A stretch of 64,000 bases of DNA from an uncultured Litoreibacter sp. GTDB taxonomy: Bacteria > Pseudomonadota > Alphaproteobacteria > Rhodobacterales > Rhodobacteraceae. The translations under genes and the position numbers were made by a program. The stretch covers positions 2,980,501 through 3,044,500 of the forward strand of contig NZ_CANMXB010000001.1 in assembly GCF_947501785.1 (NCBI RefSeq). The letters run 5' to 3'. Position 1 is the stretch's first letter. Each line of letters opens with the position of its first letter. Of the stretch, positions 25,889-33,861 are shown piece after piece. Below the pieces are notes generated by a model. That model saw only the letters and a list, made by a program, of their open reading frames with translations. It was not told the origin of the DNA and made no database searches.

Positions 25889-27217
25889 GTGAAGATCGCA
25901 ATGATTGGCACCGGCTATGTCGGCCTTGTCTCAGGTGTCTGCTTCTCGGATTTCGGTCATGACGTGATATGCGTCGACAAGGACCCAGCCAAAATCGACA
26001 TGCTCAACAAAGGGGATGTGCCGATCTACGAGCCTGGTCTCGATGCGTTGATGGCCAAAAACGTCGATGCCGACCGGTTGTCCTTCACCACGAATCTCGA
26101 GGCCGCTGTCGCCGATGCCGACGCGGTTTTTATTGCCGTCGGAACGCCGACGCGCCGTGGCGACGGGCATGCCGACCTTACCTATGTCTATGCCGCTGCC
26201 GAAGAGATAGCCCAAGCCGTCACCGGCTATACCGTCATTGTGACCAAATCGACGGTCCCTGTCGGCACCAACAGGCAGGTCAAGCAGGTCGTCAAGAAAG
26301 CCGCGCCCCAGTTGGAATTTGACGTCGTCTCCAACCCGGAATTTCTGCGCGAAGGCGCGGCGATTGACGATTTCATGAAGCCCGACCGCGTTGTGGTTGG
26401 CGTGCAATCGGACCGTGCTGCTGAGGTTTTGCGCGACATATATCGCCCGCTCTATCTACGGGACTTCCCGATTATGGTCACCGATCTGGAAAGCGCGGAG
26501 ATGATCAAATATGCGGGCAACGCGTTTCTCGCCACCAAGATTACCTTCATCAACGAAATCGCCGCGCTGTGCGAAAAAACCGGCGCAGATGTGAAATCTG
26601 TGGCGCGCGGCATGGGGCTGGATGGCCGCATCGGGAACAAGTTCTTGCATGCCGGCCCCGGCTACGGCGGGTCGTGTTTTCCGAAAGACACTTCTGCATT
26701 GGCGCGCATCGGGCAGGAACACGCCGTGCCCATGCAAATCACCGAAACCGTGATGCGGGTTAATGATGGCATCAAAATGCGCATGATCGAGAAGCTGCGC
26801 GATCTTTGCAATGGGGCGTTCAACGGAAAAACCATCGCGGTGCTGGGCGTCACGTTCAAGCCCAATACGGATGACATGCGCGACGCCCCGTCCCTGACCA
26901 TCGTGCCAGCCCTGGTGGGTGGAGGGGCAAAGGTGCGGGTGGTCGATCCGCAAGGCCGGCACGAGGGGGAGGCGTTGTTGCCAGGCGTGAATTGGGTCGA
27001 TGATCCCTACAAGGCCGTGCATAATGCCGATGTGGTCGTAGTGCTCACCGAATGGAACGAGTTCCGTGCGCTTGATCTAAAGAAACTTGCCCGAAAAATG
27101 GCGACGCCCTGCATGGCTGATCTCCGCAATGTCTACTCCCCCAAAGACGCGAAACGCGCGGGATTTGTGAGCTACGTTTCGGTTGGCCGCGGTGGATTTG
27201 ACATATCCGAAACCTAG
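25889..27217 (+). CDS. ugd: UDP-glucose 6-dehydrogenase
   Basis: Start is the GTG at 25889, seven bases after a strong 'AAAGGAG'; a TTG three bases earlier is too close to be preferred. The 442-residue product has the NAD-binding 'MIGTGYVGLVSG', the catalytic cysteine C263 in 'GPGYGGSCFPKD', and C-terminal 'GVTFKPNTDDMRDAPS'. It oxidises UDP-glucose twice to UDP-glucuronate in the cytosol, a precursor of acidic exopolysaccharide. It is followed after 136 bases by a Wza-like export lipoprotein gene on the same strand. Confidence 0.96.
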   Translation: MKIAMIGTGYVGLVSGVCFSDFGHDVICVDKDPAKIDMLNKGDVPIYEPGLDALMAKNVDADRLSFTTNLEAAVADADAVFIAVGTPTRRGDGHADLTYVYAAAEEIAQAVTGYTVIVTKSTVPVGTNRQVKQVVKKAAPQLEFDVVSNPEFLREGAAIDDFMKPDRVVVGVQSDRAAEVLRDIYRPLYLRDFPIMVTDLESAEMIKYAGNAFLATKITFINEIAALCEKTGADVKSVARGMGLDGRIGNKFLHAGPGYGGSCFPKDTSALARIGQEHAVPMQITETVMRVNDGIKMRMIEKLRDLCNGAFNGKTIAVLGVTFKPNTDDMRDAPSLTIVPALVGGGAKVRVVDPQGRHEGEALLPGVNWVDDPYKAVHNADVVVVLTEWNEFRALDLKKLARKMATPCMADLRNVYSPKDAKRAGFVSYVSVGRGGFDISET

Positions 27218-27353
27218 TCTCGAGGCGGCTGTCGGCTGCCGGGGGTGTTCCACATCTTGTTATCAATTGACCTAGACCCACTGTTCGTGGTCTTTAGGGA
27301 CAAAATGAGAGGCTGTATCTGCAACCGGCCCTTATCCTGATGGCGAGAGAGAC

Positions 27354-28466
27354 ATGATCCATAAACTGAGCTGCTCCACGTTGCTGGCCCTTTCTTTGGC
27401 TGTGTCAGGCTGCGCGCTGCCGCGCGGCGCGGCGCTTCAATCCGAAATTGTTAGAAACGCGGACGCTGAGAACGCTCAGTTTGCGGTTTACCCGGTCACA
27501 AAGGATTTTCTGCCTCGGTTTGCCGATTGGCCCCGGACGGGTGGTGTCACGCGCTACAGCTGGATTGGGAAGCGCAAAGGCCCCATCGGGCGGGTCATTT
27601 TGCCCGGTGATTCTGTCAGCATGGCGGTCTGGGACAATGATGAGAACTCGCTGCTGACCTCTGGTGAGCAAAAGGTTGCTCAGTTGCAAGTTGCCCGTGT
27701 TTCGACCAATGGCACGATCTTTGTGCCCTATGTCGGGTCCCTCAACATTGGTGGCATGACTGAGGCCGCAGCCCGCGAAAAGATTCAGGAAGCGCTGCTC
27801 GTTGTGTCGCCCTCCGCGCAGGTGCAGCTGACGGCAGAGGTTGGCAAACGCCACTCCGTCGACGTTGTGTCTGGGGTGGGCAATCCTGGCTCAATCCCGT
27901 TGGAAGAACGTGACATGACGGTCCTGACAGCTTTGTCACAAGCTGGCGGGGCGAGCGGCGGCTTTGAGAACCCTCAAATCCGCCTGCTGCGCGGCAATAC
28001 CACCTACGCGATCTCATTGGGCAAGCTGTTGAAGACGCCAAGTCTGGACACCACTTTGCGCAGCGGCGACAAAATTGTGGTGGCGGAGGACGAAAGCTAC
28101 TTCCTGGCGCTTGGCGCGACTGGCCGGGAAGAACTGATCACTTTCCCAAAGGAACATCTGTCGGCGCTTGATGCGGTCACTATTATGGGGGGCGTCAACG
28201 ACAACCGCGCCAACCCGGAAGGCATATTAGTGCTGCGTGAGTACGGATCCCGCGCGGTGCGCGCCGACGGCATCAACGGCCCAGAAAACCAGCGTGTGGT
28301 ATTTACCATGGACCTCACCTCTGCGGATGGTCTGTTCAGCGCGCGCAATTTCCGCATCAACCCAAAAGACGTGGTCTACGCGACCGAAAGCCCGGTCAAC
28401 AACGCCCGGACGATCTTCTCGTTGATCGGGTCCGCGTTTGGTGTTGCCAACCAATTGGATAGGTAG
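27354..28466 (+). CDS. Polysaccharide export outer-membrane lipoprotein (Wza-like)
   Basis: A 370-residue protein with a lipoprotein signal (lipobox 'LAVSGC', Cys ~20), a poly_export domain ('GRVILPGDSVSMAVWDND' to 'VPYVGSLNIGGMTEAAAREK') and SLBB-type repeats ('VDVVSGVGNPGSIPLEERD', 'GREELITFPKEHLSALDAV'). Such proteins form the octameric outer-membrane exit of Wzx/Wzy- or ABC-dependent polysaccharide export. The cognate Wzc-type kinase and polymerase are not in this window. Neighbouring ugd and manC supply plausible precursors. Confidence 0.92.
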   Translation: MIHKLSCSTLLALSLAVSGCALPRGAALQSEIVRNADAENAQFAVYPVTKDFLPRFADWPRTGGVTRYSWIGKRKGPIGRVILPGDSVSMAVWDNDENSLLTSGEQKVAQLQVARVSTNGTIFVPYVGSLNIGGMTEAAAREKIQEALLVVSPSAQVQLTAEVGKRHSVDVVSGVGNPGSIPLEERDMTVLTALSQAGGASGGFENPQIRLLRGNTTYAISLGKLLKTPSLDTTLRSGDKIVVAEDESYFLALGATGREELITFPKEHLSALDAVTIMGGVNDNRANPEGILVLREYGSRAVRADGINGPENQRVVFTMDLTSADGLFSARNFRINPKDVVYATESPVNNARTIFSLIGSAFGVANQLDR

Positions 28467-28505
28467 AACCGGCAAGGTCGACGGGCCATTCAACGGCACA
28501 AGCGG

Positions 28506-28850
28506 CTAGTCAACAGCGCGGATCAGCTTCTTGTCGAGAACCCGCAGCACCTGCCGCAAGTCGGAGCCGCGCTTTAGAATGCGGCCGTCCATGCCAATAA
28601 CCGCAAACTGCTGCTGCTTGGCTGCCAGCTTTGGGCGCTTTTCAACGCGGTAAATCGGGTGCTCAGCGGATCTGCGGAAGATCGAAAACACCGCGACGTC
28701 CTTCAGCATCGAAATGCCGTAGTCGCGCCATTCGCCTGCGGCGACCATGCGCCCGTAGATTGTCATGATTTGCCCCAGCTCAAGCCGATGAAACGCGACC
28801 TGTTGCGGCGGCTTGGTCCCGCTGAGCTGAATTGGGCTGACGTCATTCAT
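28506..28850 (-). CDS. DUF2794 family protein
   Basis: Start at the ATG at 28850; the frame extends ten codons further but the conserved part begins after it. The 114-residue product contains 'VAFHRLELGQIMTIYGRMV', 'AGEWRDYGISMLKDVAVFSI' and 'GMDGRILKRGSDLRQVLRVL', which I recognise as the DUF2794 family of alphaproteobacteria. Function is unknown. It is a soluble, basic protein, transcribed alone, and converges with the export lipoprotein gene. Confidence 0.88.
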   Translation of the reverse strand: MNDVSPIQLSGTKPPQQVAFHRLELGQIMTIYGRMVAAGEWRDYGISMLKDVAVFSIFRRSAEHPIYRVEKRPKLAAKQQQFAVIGMDGRILKRGSDLRQVLRVLDKKLIRAVD

Positions 28851-29052
28851 TGACCTAACTTGGCCCGCAACAGGCCGCAAATCAAGCGCTGCCCCGAAAT
28901 TGCCCTGTTGATATCGCTGAAACCACGCAATCCAATCTCAATTGCGCCAAAGTCGAGCGCCATATCCGTCCTTGTAGCGAGTTAAGTCTCACCCCGGCGC
29001 GGTTCAATCAGCCCCCACCCAGATGGCCGTGTCGGGTCTACAAAGTAATGAG

Positions 29053-29079
29053 CCCCGGTGCCGATGGTCGGCGCCGGGG
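29053..29079 (+). terminator. Strong hairpin with short T-tract, no obvious upstream gene
   Basis: A ten-pair stem (CCCCGGTGCC at 29053-29062 with GGCGCCGGGG at 29070-29079, one G-T pair, seven-base loop) is followed on the plus strand by TTTCCTTATT. No plus-strand coding gene lies just upstream: the 253-base interval 28851-29103 sits between two minus-strand genes. On the minus strand the stem is not followed by a T-run. It could end a small RNA, or be a weak terminator for the minus-strand DUF4198 gene. Confidence 0.6.
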
Positions 29080-29103
29080 TTTCCTTATTGGCGCCCATCG
29101 CGA

Positions 29104-29913
29104 TTACTGGGGCACCATGAAGGTCAACGCGGCCCAATGAGTTTTCCAAACAGCACCCTTTTCGGTGTCGTTGTTGGGCAGCGCTTCTGCCCAGACAGCG
29201 TCCACCAGATAAGCATGGCCTTGGGTCACGGGGAACGTCGCCTCGCCGTTTTCGTCAGTTTGATAAAGCGTTACGGTGACGTCGCCATTGGGCGCTTTGT
29301 CAAATAGCTCTACCTGCGTGGCGACCCTTGGGGCGCCATCGAGCAGCACGCGGACGGGCATCTCGCTGATGCCGTCAGTATAGGGATTGGCAAGCGCCAC
29401 GATCTCGGTCTTGAGGCCAACGGCTGTGTCTGATCCCGCGCCGTCCCCCACGCCGATCAACGCCTTGGCGTAGCGGCGATAGGATTCCACGAATTTCTCC
29501 CGGCTCAGCCCACGTGCGTCGTGCTGGGCAATGGCGTCGGGGAAAGCCTTATGGGCCACAAACTTTTCGAACTTGGCAAATTCGGTGTAGGTCAGCCGAT
29601 TGTCGGCGGTTTCATGGACCACAACCAAAAGGCCGTTTGCATCGGTTGTGGTGTTGAGCGCGGGGTTGTCGCCAATGCGTGCGACCACCTGTGTCACAGT
29701 ATCACCCTGCACCATGTCGAACCGTTCGAACTGGCTGGGCCGGTACGGATAGCTTGACCCGCTAAACTCTTGCCCCACCTTCAGTTCGGCCTTGATCTCC
29801 CCGCCGGGTTGTAGCTGATATGCCAGCGGTTCGATCCAAAACTCGTGCGCGCTGGAAGAGCCGGCGAAAAGGGCGAGGCCAAGGGCGGCAAAAGTGGAGC
29901 TTAGTAGACGCAT
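29104..29913 (-). CDS. DUF4198 periplasmic protein (metal-uptake associated)
   Basis: Start at the ATG at 29913, with 'GAGAGGT' well placed; the longer frame to 30132 is antisense to the next gene. The 269-residue product has a signal peptide cleaved about 'GSSSA/HEFWIEP', leaving His as the first mature residue. The body is of DUF4198 type ('ELKVGQEFSGSSYPY', 'MPVRVLLDGAPRVATQVELF'), a family often beside nickel or cobalt transporters. The divergent neighbour is a HupE/UreJ-like permease, whose mature N-terminus would also begin with His-Glu. Start codons of the two genes overlap by two bases. Confidence 0.82.
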   Translation of the reverse strand: MRLLSSTFAALGLALFAGSSSAHEFWIEPLAYQLQPGGEIKAELKVGQEFSGSSYPYRPSQFERFDMVQGDTVTQVVARIGDNPALNTTTDANGLLVVVHETADNRLTYTEFAKFEKFVAHKAFPDAIAQHDARGLSREKFVESYRRYAKALIGVGDGAGSDTAVGLKTEIVALANPYTDGISEMPVRVLLDGAPRVATQVELFDKAPNGDVTVTLYQTDENGEATFPVTQGHAYLVDAVWAEALPNNDTEKGAVWKTHWAALTFMVPQ

Positions 29914-31108
29914 GGGACACCTCTCAAAATCAGTTGCCACAAGGGTGGCGTTCCTTTTGGCCATGTCAATGGTCGCGCTGTTCACGTTCATGTCTGGGGC
30001 GCTGGCACATGAAATCAGGCCCGCCATTGCCGACGCGACCCTGTCAGAGGAGCGCATTGAGCTGCAGATCACCCTGAACGCCGAGACCTTGGTGGCTGGG
30101 ATCGACCTTGAAGGGCTGGAAGACACAGACAATGCGCCAGAGGCCGCTCTGTATGACGAGCTGCGCGCGCTGCCCGACGCTGAATTCGCAAAGCGGCTGG
30201 AAGCGGCCTGGGGTCAGCTGCAAAGCGGCGTGATTGTGGATGCGGATGGCGAAACGGTGTTGCTTGACCTCAATTCGGTAAAAGTGATTGCCCAAGACGA
30301 TCTGGAACTGCCGCGCGACAGCGTCATTCAGCTGTCAGGCGCGCTGCCGAACAACAATTCGGATGTAAAAATCGGCTGGGTCGCCGCAAACGGCCCCATC
30401 ATTGTGCGCCAAAGCGGCGGGGGCGATGACGCCTATGCAGGCTTTCTGGACAAAGGAGCGCTAAGCGAACCGCTGCCGCGTGTTGGGGCCGCGACTGAAA
30501 GCGGCTGGGCGGTCTTTGTGCGCTATATCGCGGTGGGGTTCGACCACATCATCCCCAAAGGGTTGGACCACATCCTGTTCGTGCTGGGCTTGTTCTTCCT
30601 GTCCATGAAGATGCGCCTGCTGATCACGCAGGTGACCGTCTTTACGGTGGCGCACACCATCACGCTGGCGCTTGCCAGCCTGCAGATTGTCACCATTTCA
30701 GCCAGCATCGTGGAGCCGCTGATCGCGCTGTCGATTGTTTACGTCGCGGTTGAGAACATTTTTGCCAAGGGCATCAAGTGGTGGCGACCCGTGATTATCT
30801 TCGGCTTCGGCTTGCTGCACGGGCTGGGCTTTGCATCCGTGCTTGGGGAATTCGGGCTGGCGCCCGGGCGCTTCGTTGCCGGGTTGATCGGGTTCAACAT
30901 CGGGGTTGAGGTCGGGCAGCTGGCCGTTATCGGGATTGCGGCGCTGGTGCTGTGGCTCTGCGTGCGGGCGGCCCATATGGCGGACCTGGATGACGAGGAA
31001 ATGCGGGTCCGTGACCCCGACATTATGTTCCGCGCCGTGTCGATCTGCGGCTCGATCCTGATTGCGATTATCGGCGCATATTGGGCCTTTGAACGCGTGT
31101 TCCTGTAG
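29912..31108 (+). CDS. HupE/UreJ-like membrane protein
   Basis: The start is uncertain: ATG 29912 gives a complete signal peptide with a basic n-region ('MGHLSKSVATRVAFLLAMSM'), but its GGAG is 12 bases away; later candidates are GTG or ATG codons at ~29947-29969. The mature part begins 'HEIRPA', followed by a periplasmic domain (~170 residues). The C-terminal membrane domain has 'GFDHIIPKGLDHILFVLGLF', 'TVFTVAHTITLALASL' and 'FGLLHGLGFASVLGEFGL', the histidine-rich pattern of the HupE/UreJ_2 family of putative nickel/cobalt permeases. It is followed by an EamA exporter gene three bases downstream. Confidence 0.85.
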   Translation: MGHLSKSVATRVAFLLAMSMVALFTFMSGALAHEIRPAIADATLSEERIELQITLNAETLVAGIDLEGLEDTDNAPEAALYDELRALPDAEFAKRLEAAWGQLQSGVIVDADGETVLLDLNSVKVIAQDDLELPRDSVIQLSGALPNNNSDVKIGWVAANGPIIVRQSGGGDDAYAGFLDKGALSEPLPRVGAATESGWAVFVRYIAVGFDHIIPKGLDHILFVLGLFFLSMKMRLLITQVTVFTVAHTITLALASLQIVTISASIVEPLIALSIVYVAVENIFAKGIKWWRPVIIFGFGLLHGLGFASVLGEFGLAPGRFVAGLIGFNIGVEVGQLAVIGIAALVLWLCVRAAHMADLDDEEMRVRDPDIMFRAVSICGSILIAIIGAYWAFERVFL

Positions 31109-31111
31109 CCC

Positions 31112-32056
31112 GTGGCGGTCGCCCCGGCGAAACAAAACATCGCGCTCGCGATTGGGTCCAAGCTGGGGGCGGTCACCTGCTTCATCATCATGGCCACCAT
31201 GGTCAAGATTGCGTCGGCGACGGTGCCGGCCGGTGAGATTGTCTTCTTCCGGTCCTTCTGCGCGCTGCCGATTATCCTGATCTGGATCACATGGCGGGGC
31301 GAGCTGCGCACCGGCCTGAAAACCGACAACCCCGTTGGCCATCTGTGGCGCGGGCTGGTGGGCACAATGGGCATGAGCATGGGATTTGCCGCGTTGGGCC
31401 TGCTGCCCTTGTCGGAGGTAAAGGCCATCCAATATGCACAACCGGCGCTGGTGGTGGTCTTTGCGGCGATGTTTCTGGGCGAACGGGTGCGGGTGTTCCG
31501 CCTGACCGCCGTCGCCTTGGGCATGGGCGGGGTCCTCATCATCATGTGGCCGCGCCTAACCGCGTTTACAGAAGCCGGCGTTGACCCGTTCTTGGCATTG
31601 GGCGCGGTTGTGGCGTTTGGCTCCGCCGTTATGGCGGCCTTGGCGCATGTCTTCGTGCGTAAGCTGACAGCGACGGAGCCGACATCTGCCATCGTGTTCT
31701 ACTTCGGCATCACGGCCTCCACCTTGTCGCTGCTGACGATCCCGTTTGGCTGGGTGATGCCGACGCCCACAGAATTTTTGGTGCTCATCACTGCCGGGCT
31801 GGTGGGTGGCGTTGGCCAGATATTCCTGACATCGAGCTACCGTTACGCCGACGCATCGGTGGTGGCCCCGTTTGAATATTCATCCATCCTGTTTGCCATC
31901 GGCATTGGCTATTTCATCTTCGCTGAGGTGCCGACCGTGGTCATGCTGCTGGGCATCGCGCTAATCGTGGTGGCGGGCATCCTGATCATCTGGCGCGAAC
32001 GGCAGCTGGGCAAAGAACGCGCGCAGGCGCGCAAAGTGATGACGCCGCAAGGGTAA
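31112..32056 (+). CDS. EamA/DMT family transporter
   Basis: GTG start three bases after the HupE-like stop. The 314-residue product is a ten-helix drug/metabolite transporter with two EamA repeats. The first includes 'IVFFRSFCALPIILIWITW' and 'LPLSEVKAIQYAQPALVVVF', the second 'EPTSAIVFYFGITASTLSLL' and 'LTSSYRYADASVVAPFEYSS'. The substrate is unknown; RhaT/YdcZ-like or amino-acid export are typical guesses. The tail is basic and cytoplasmic. It is probably cotranscribed with the HupE-like gene. Confidence 0.88.
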   Translation: MAVAPAKQNIALAIGSKLGAVTCFIIMATMVKIASATVPAGEIVFFRSFCALPIILIWITWRGELRTGLKTDNPVGHLWRGLVGTMGMSMGFAALGLLPLSEVKAIQYAQPALVVVFAAMFLGERVRVFRLTAVALGMGGVLIIMWPRLTAFTEAGVDPFLALGAVVAFGSAVMAALAHVFVRKLTATEPTSAIVFYFGITASTLSLLTIPFGWVMPTPTEFLVLITAGLVGGVGQIFLTSSYRYADASVVAPFEYSSILFAIGIGYFIFAEVPTVVMLLGIALIVVAGILIIWRERQLGKERAQARKVMTPQG

Positions 32057-32113
32057 GGTTAATGTAGACTGGGTTTTGTGCTATGTTGGCCCCCTGAACA
32101 GGAGGTTCTCACC

Positions 32114-32302
32114 ATGAAGCATGTTCTTGATAAGTCAGATCCGTCACAATCCACGTCCGCATTGCGGCACGCCTATCGCCATGATTTGGCCGACCGGCCA
32201 GCGACGGCCACATTGGCACTGCAACAACGCAGCGGACACAAAAAAACCGGCGCATCAATGACACGCCAGTTTTTACGCATTGAACGGGGCGCGCGCGCCT
32301 AG
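32114..32302 (+). CDS. Possible small protein gene (62 aa), unrecognised
   Basis: The ATG at 32114 is preceded by an excellent 'CAGGAGGT' at proper spacing, in a 240-base gap between the EamA gene and the end of ilvE. The product starts 'MKHVLDKSDPSQSTSALRHA' and ends in basic residues; I do not recognise it. Against it, the last third of the frame runs through the ilvE terminator hairpin (32240-32274), and its stop overlaps the end of ilvE by four bases. A candidate -10 (TATGTT) with a poor -35 lies upstream. Confidence 0.45.
   Translation: MKHVLDKSDPSQSTSALRHAYRHDLADRPATATLALQQRSGHKKTGASMTRQFLRIERGARA
32240..32274 (-). terminator. Rho-independent terminator of ilvE
   Basis: On the minus strand a seven-pair stem (ACTGGCG with CGCCGGT, one G-U pair, eleven-base loop), flanked by A/T runs that extend the pairing, is followed by seven T. 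It starts 25 bases past the ilvE stop. The plus-strand version has one mismatch but also ends in TTTTT, so it may act both ways. Confidence 0.85.
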
Positions 32303-33168
32303 CTGCGGACCAGTTTCTCATACCCTTCCGAGATGTCGCGCGTCAGCGCGCCAACCTCGAAATTGTAGTCACCGATCTGGCCGACGGGTGTGACCTCGGC
32401 GGCGGTGCCGGTGAGCCAGCATTGCTCGAAGCCCTCCAGCTCTTCGGGCATGATATGGCGCTCATGCACCTTGATCTGGCGGTCTTTCAACATGCCGATA
32501 ACCGTCTGGCGGGTCAGCCCGTTCAGGAAGGCGTCAGGGTCCGGCGTGTGCACCTCGCCGTCCTTGACGAAGAAGATGTTGGCCCCGGTGGCTTCGGCCA
32601 CATAGCCGCGATAGTCGAACATCATGGCGTCGGAACACCCTTTGGCCTCGGCCGCGTGCTTCGACATGGTGCAGATCATATAGAGGCCCGCCGCTTTGGC
32701 GTGGCAGGGGATGGTCTCAGGGCTGGGACGCTTCCATTTGGAGATATCAAGCTTGGCGCCCTTCATCTTGGCGTCGCCGTAGTAATTGCCCCATTCCCAC
32801 GCAGCCACGGCCATGCGGACCGGGTTGCGGTTGGACGCGACACCCATGTCTTCGCCAGCCCCGCGCCAAGCGATTGCACGCACATAGGCGTCGGTGAAAC
32901 CGTTGGCTTCCAGCACGGCGACCTTGGCGGCCTCGATCTCGTCGACAGTGTAGGGGATGGGCATGTCCAGCTCGTCGCCCGAGAAACGCAGACGCTCAGA
33001 ATGCTCGCGCGATTTGAAGATCTTGCCGTTGTAGCACCGCTCACCCTCAAAAACGGAGGAGGCGTAGTGGATGCCATGCGTCAGAATGTGGACGTTGGCA
33101 TCGCGCCAGTTTACAAGTTTGCCATCCATCCAGATGACGCCGTCACGATCATCATAGCCACCAGCCAT
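32299..33168 (-). CDS. ilvE: Branched-chain amino acid aminotransferase
   Basis: Start at the ATG at 33168, preceded by 'AAAGGAAG'. The 289-residue product has the class IV fold: 'HGIHYASSVFEGERCY', the PLP lysine in 'ETIPCHAKAAGLYMICTMSK', and 'DYRGYVAEATGANIFFVKDG'. It interconverts branched-chain amino acids and their 2-oxo acids with glutamate/2-oxoglutarate. Monocistronic with its own terminator and divergent from the MarR-type gene, which may influence it through the shared 177-base region containing a dyad at 33224-33236. Confidence 0.95.
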   Translation of the reverse strand: MAGGYDDRDGVIWMDGKLVNWRDANVHILTHGIHYASSVFEGERCYNGKIFKSREHSERLRFSGDELDMPIPYTVDEIEAAKVAVLEANGFTDAYVRAIAWRGAGEDMGVASNRNPVRMAVAAWEWGNYYGDAKMKGAKLDISKWKRPSPETIPCHAKAAGLYMICTMSKHAAEAKGCSDAMMFDYRGYVAEATGANIFFVKDGEVHTPDPDAFLNGLTRQTVIGMLKDRQIKVHERHIMPEELEGFEQCWLTGTAAEVTPVGQIGDYNFEVGALTRDISEGYEKLVRS

Positions 33169-33223
33169 TGTTGTCTTCCTTTCATCGCCGCCTTCGAGCG
33201 TTTTCATTTGTTGCGCAATATTG

Positions 33224-33236
33224 GTCCGTTTCGGAC
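33224..33236. promoter_or_regulatory. Inverted repeat, possible operator between ilvE and the MarR gene
   Basis: GTCCG-TTT-CGGAC is a perfect five-pair dyad, flanked on both sides by AATATT with one-base offset spacing. It lies 56 bases upstream of the ilvE start and 110 bases upstream of the MarR-type gene, where an autoregulatory site would be expected. No -35/-10 pair is clear. Confidence 0.35.
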
Positions 33237-33345
33237 ATAATATTTCACGATTTCGTCGATTCGGTACCATTCGCGTCTTGGAAAGTCAACAAGGCTGACA
33301 TAAACTGACTTCTGAACCCGGCACCTGACCGAGGAGGGACATGAC

Positions 33346-33861
33346 ATGGCGGAGAACGGACTGGGGTCGCAGACCCGGCCCGGTGGGGAAAACCTGCTGT
33401 TTCTGACCGACGACCAGCTGCGGCGCGGGATCGAGGCGATGTTTTTCGCCTATCGCGGCTTCACCGCTGACCCTGACCGCATCCTGTCAGAGAAATCATA
33501 CGGCCGCGCGCATCACCGCGCTTTGCACTTTGTGCACCGGTCGCCCGGGACCACGGTGAATAACCTTTTGGACATTCTGGGCGTCACCAAACAGTCGCTG
33601 AACCGGGTGCTGCGTGCGCTGATCGAAGATGGGCTGGTGGAATCCAAGGTTGGTGTCAAAGACCGGCGCGAAAGGCATTTGTTCCTGACCGAGGCGGGCC
33701 GTGAGCTGGAAAAAGTGCTGAGCGAGGCGCAGCGCAAACGCATGCGTGCAGCCTATCGCGAAGCGGGACCAGAAGCGGTTGCGGGCTTCCGCCGCGTGTT
33801 ACAACAGATTATGGATCCCGAGATGCGCAAGCATTTTGACCAGCTCAAGGACGGTATGTGA
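33346..33861 (+). CDS. petP: MarR family regulator (PetP-like)
   Basis: Start at 33346 with 'GGAGGGA' upstream. The 171-residue product is a winged-helix protein: 'ALHFVHRSPGTTVNNLLDIL', recognition helix 'TKQSLNRVLRALIEDGLVES' and wing 'KDRRERHLFLTEAGREL'. It is coupled by TGATG to an OmpR-type response regulator; the same MarR-plus-receiver pair is known in Rhodobacter capsulatus as PetP-PetR, required for growth. The symbol is assigned on family and neighbourhood, so orthology should be treated as likely, not shown. Confidence 0.82.
   Translation: MAENGLGSQTRPGGENLLFLTDDQLRRGIEAMFFAYRGFTADPDRILSEKSYGRAHHRALHFVHRSPGTTVNNLLDILGVTKQSLNRVLRALIEDGLVESKVGVKDRRERHLFLTEAGRELEKVLSEAQRKRMRAAYREAGPEAVAGFRRVLQQIMDPEMRKHFDQLKDGM

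Noticed and set aside
30739-31692. Minus-strand frames opposite the HupE-like and EamA genes
   Set aside because: Shadow of two membrane-protein genes; composition is Ala/Arg/Thr-rich low complexity.
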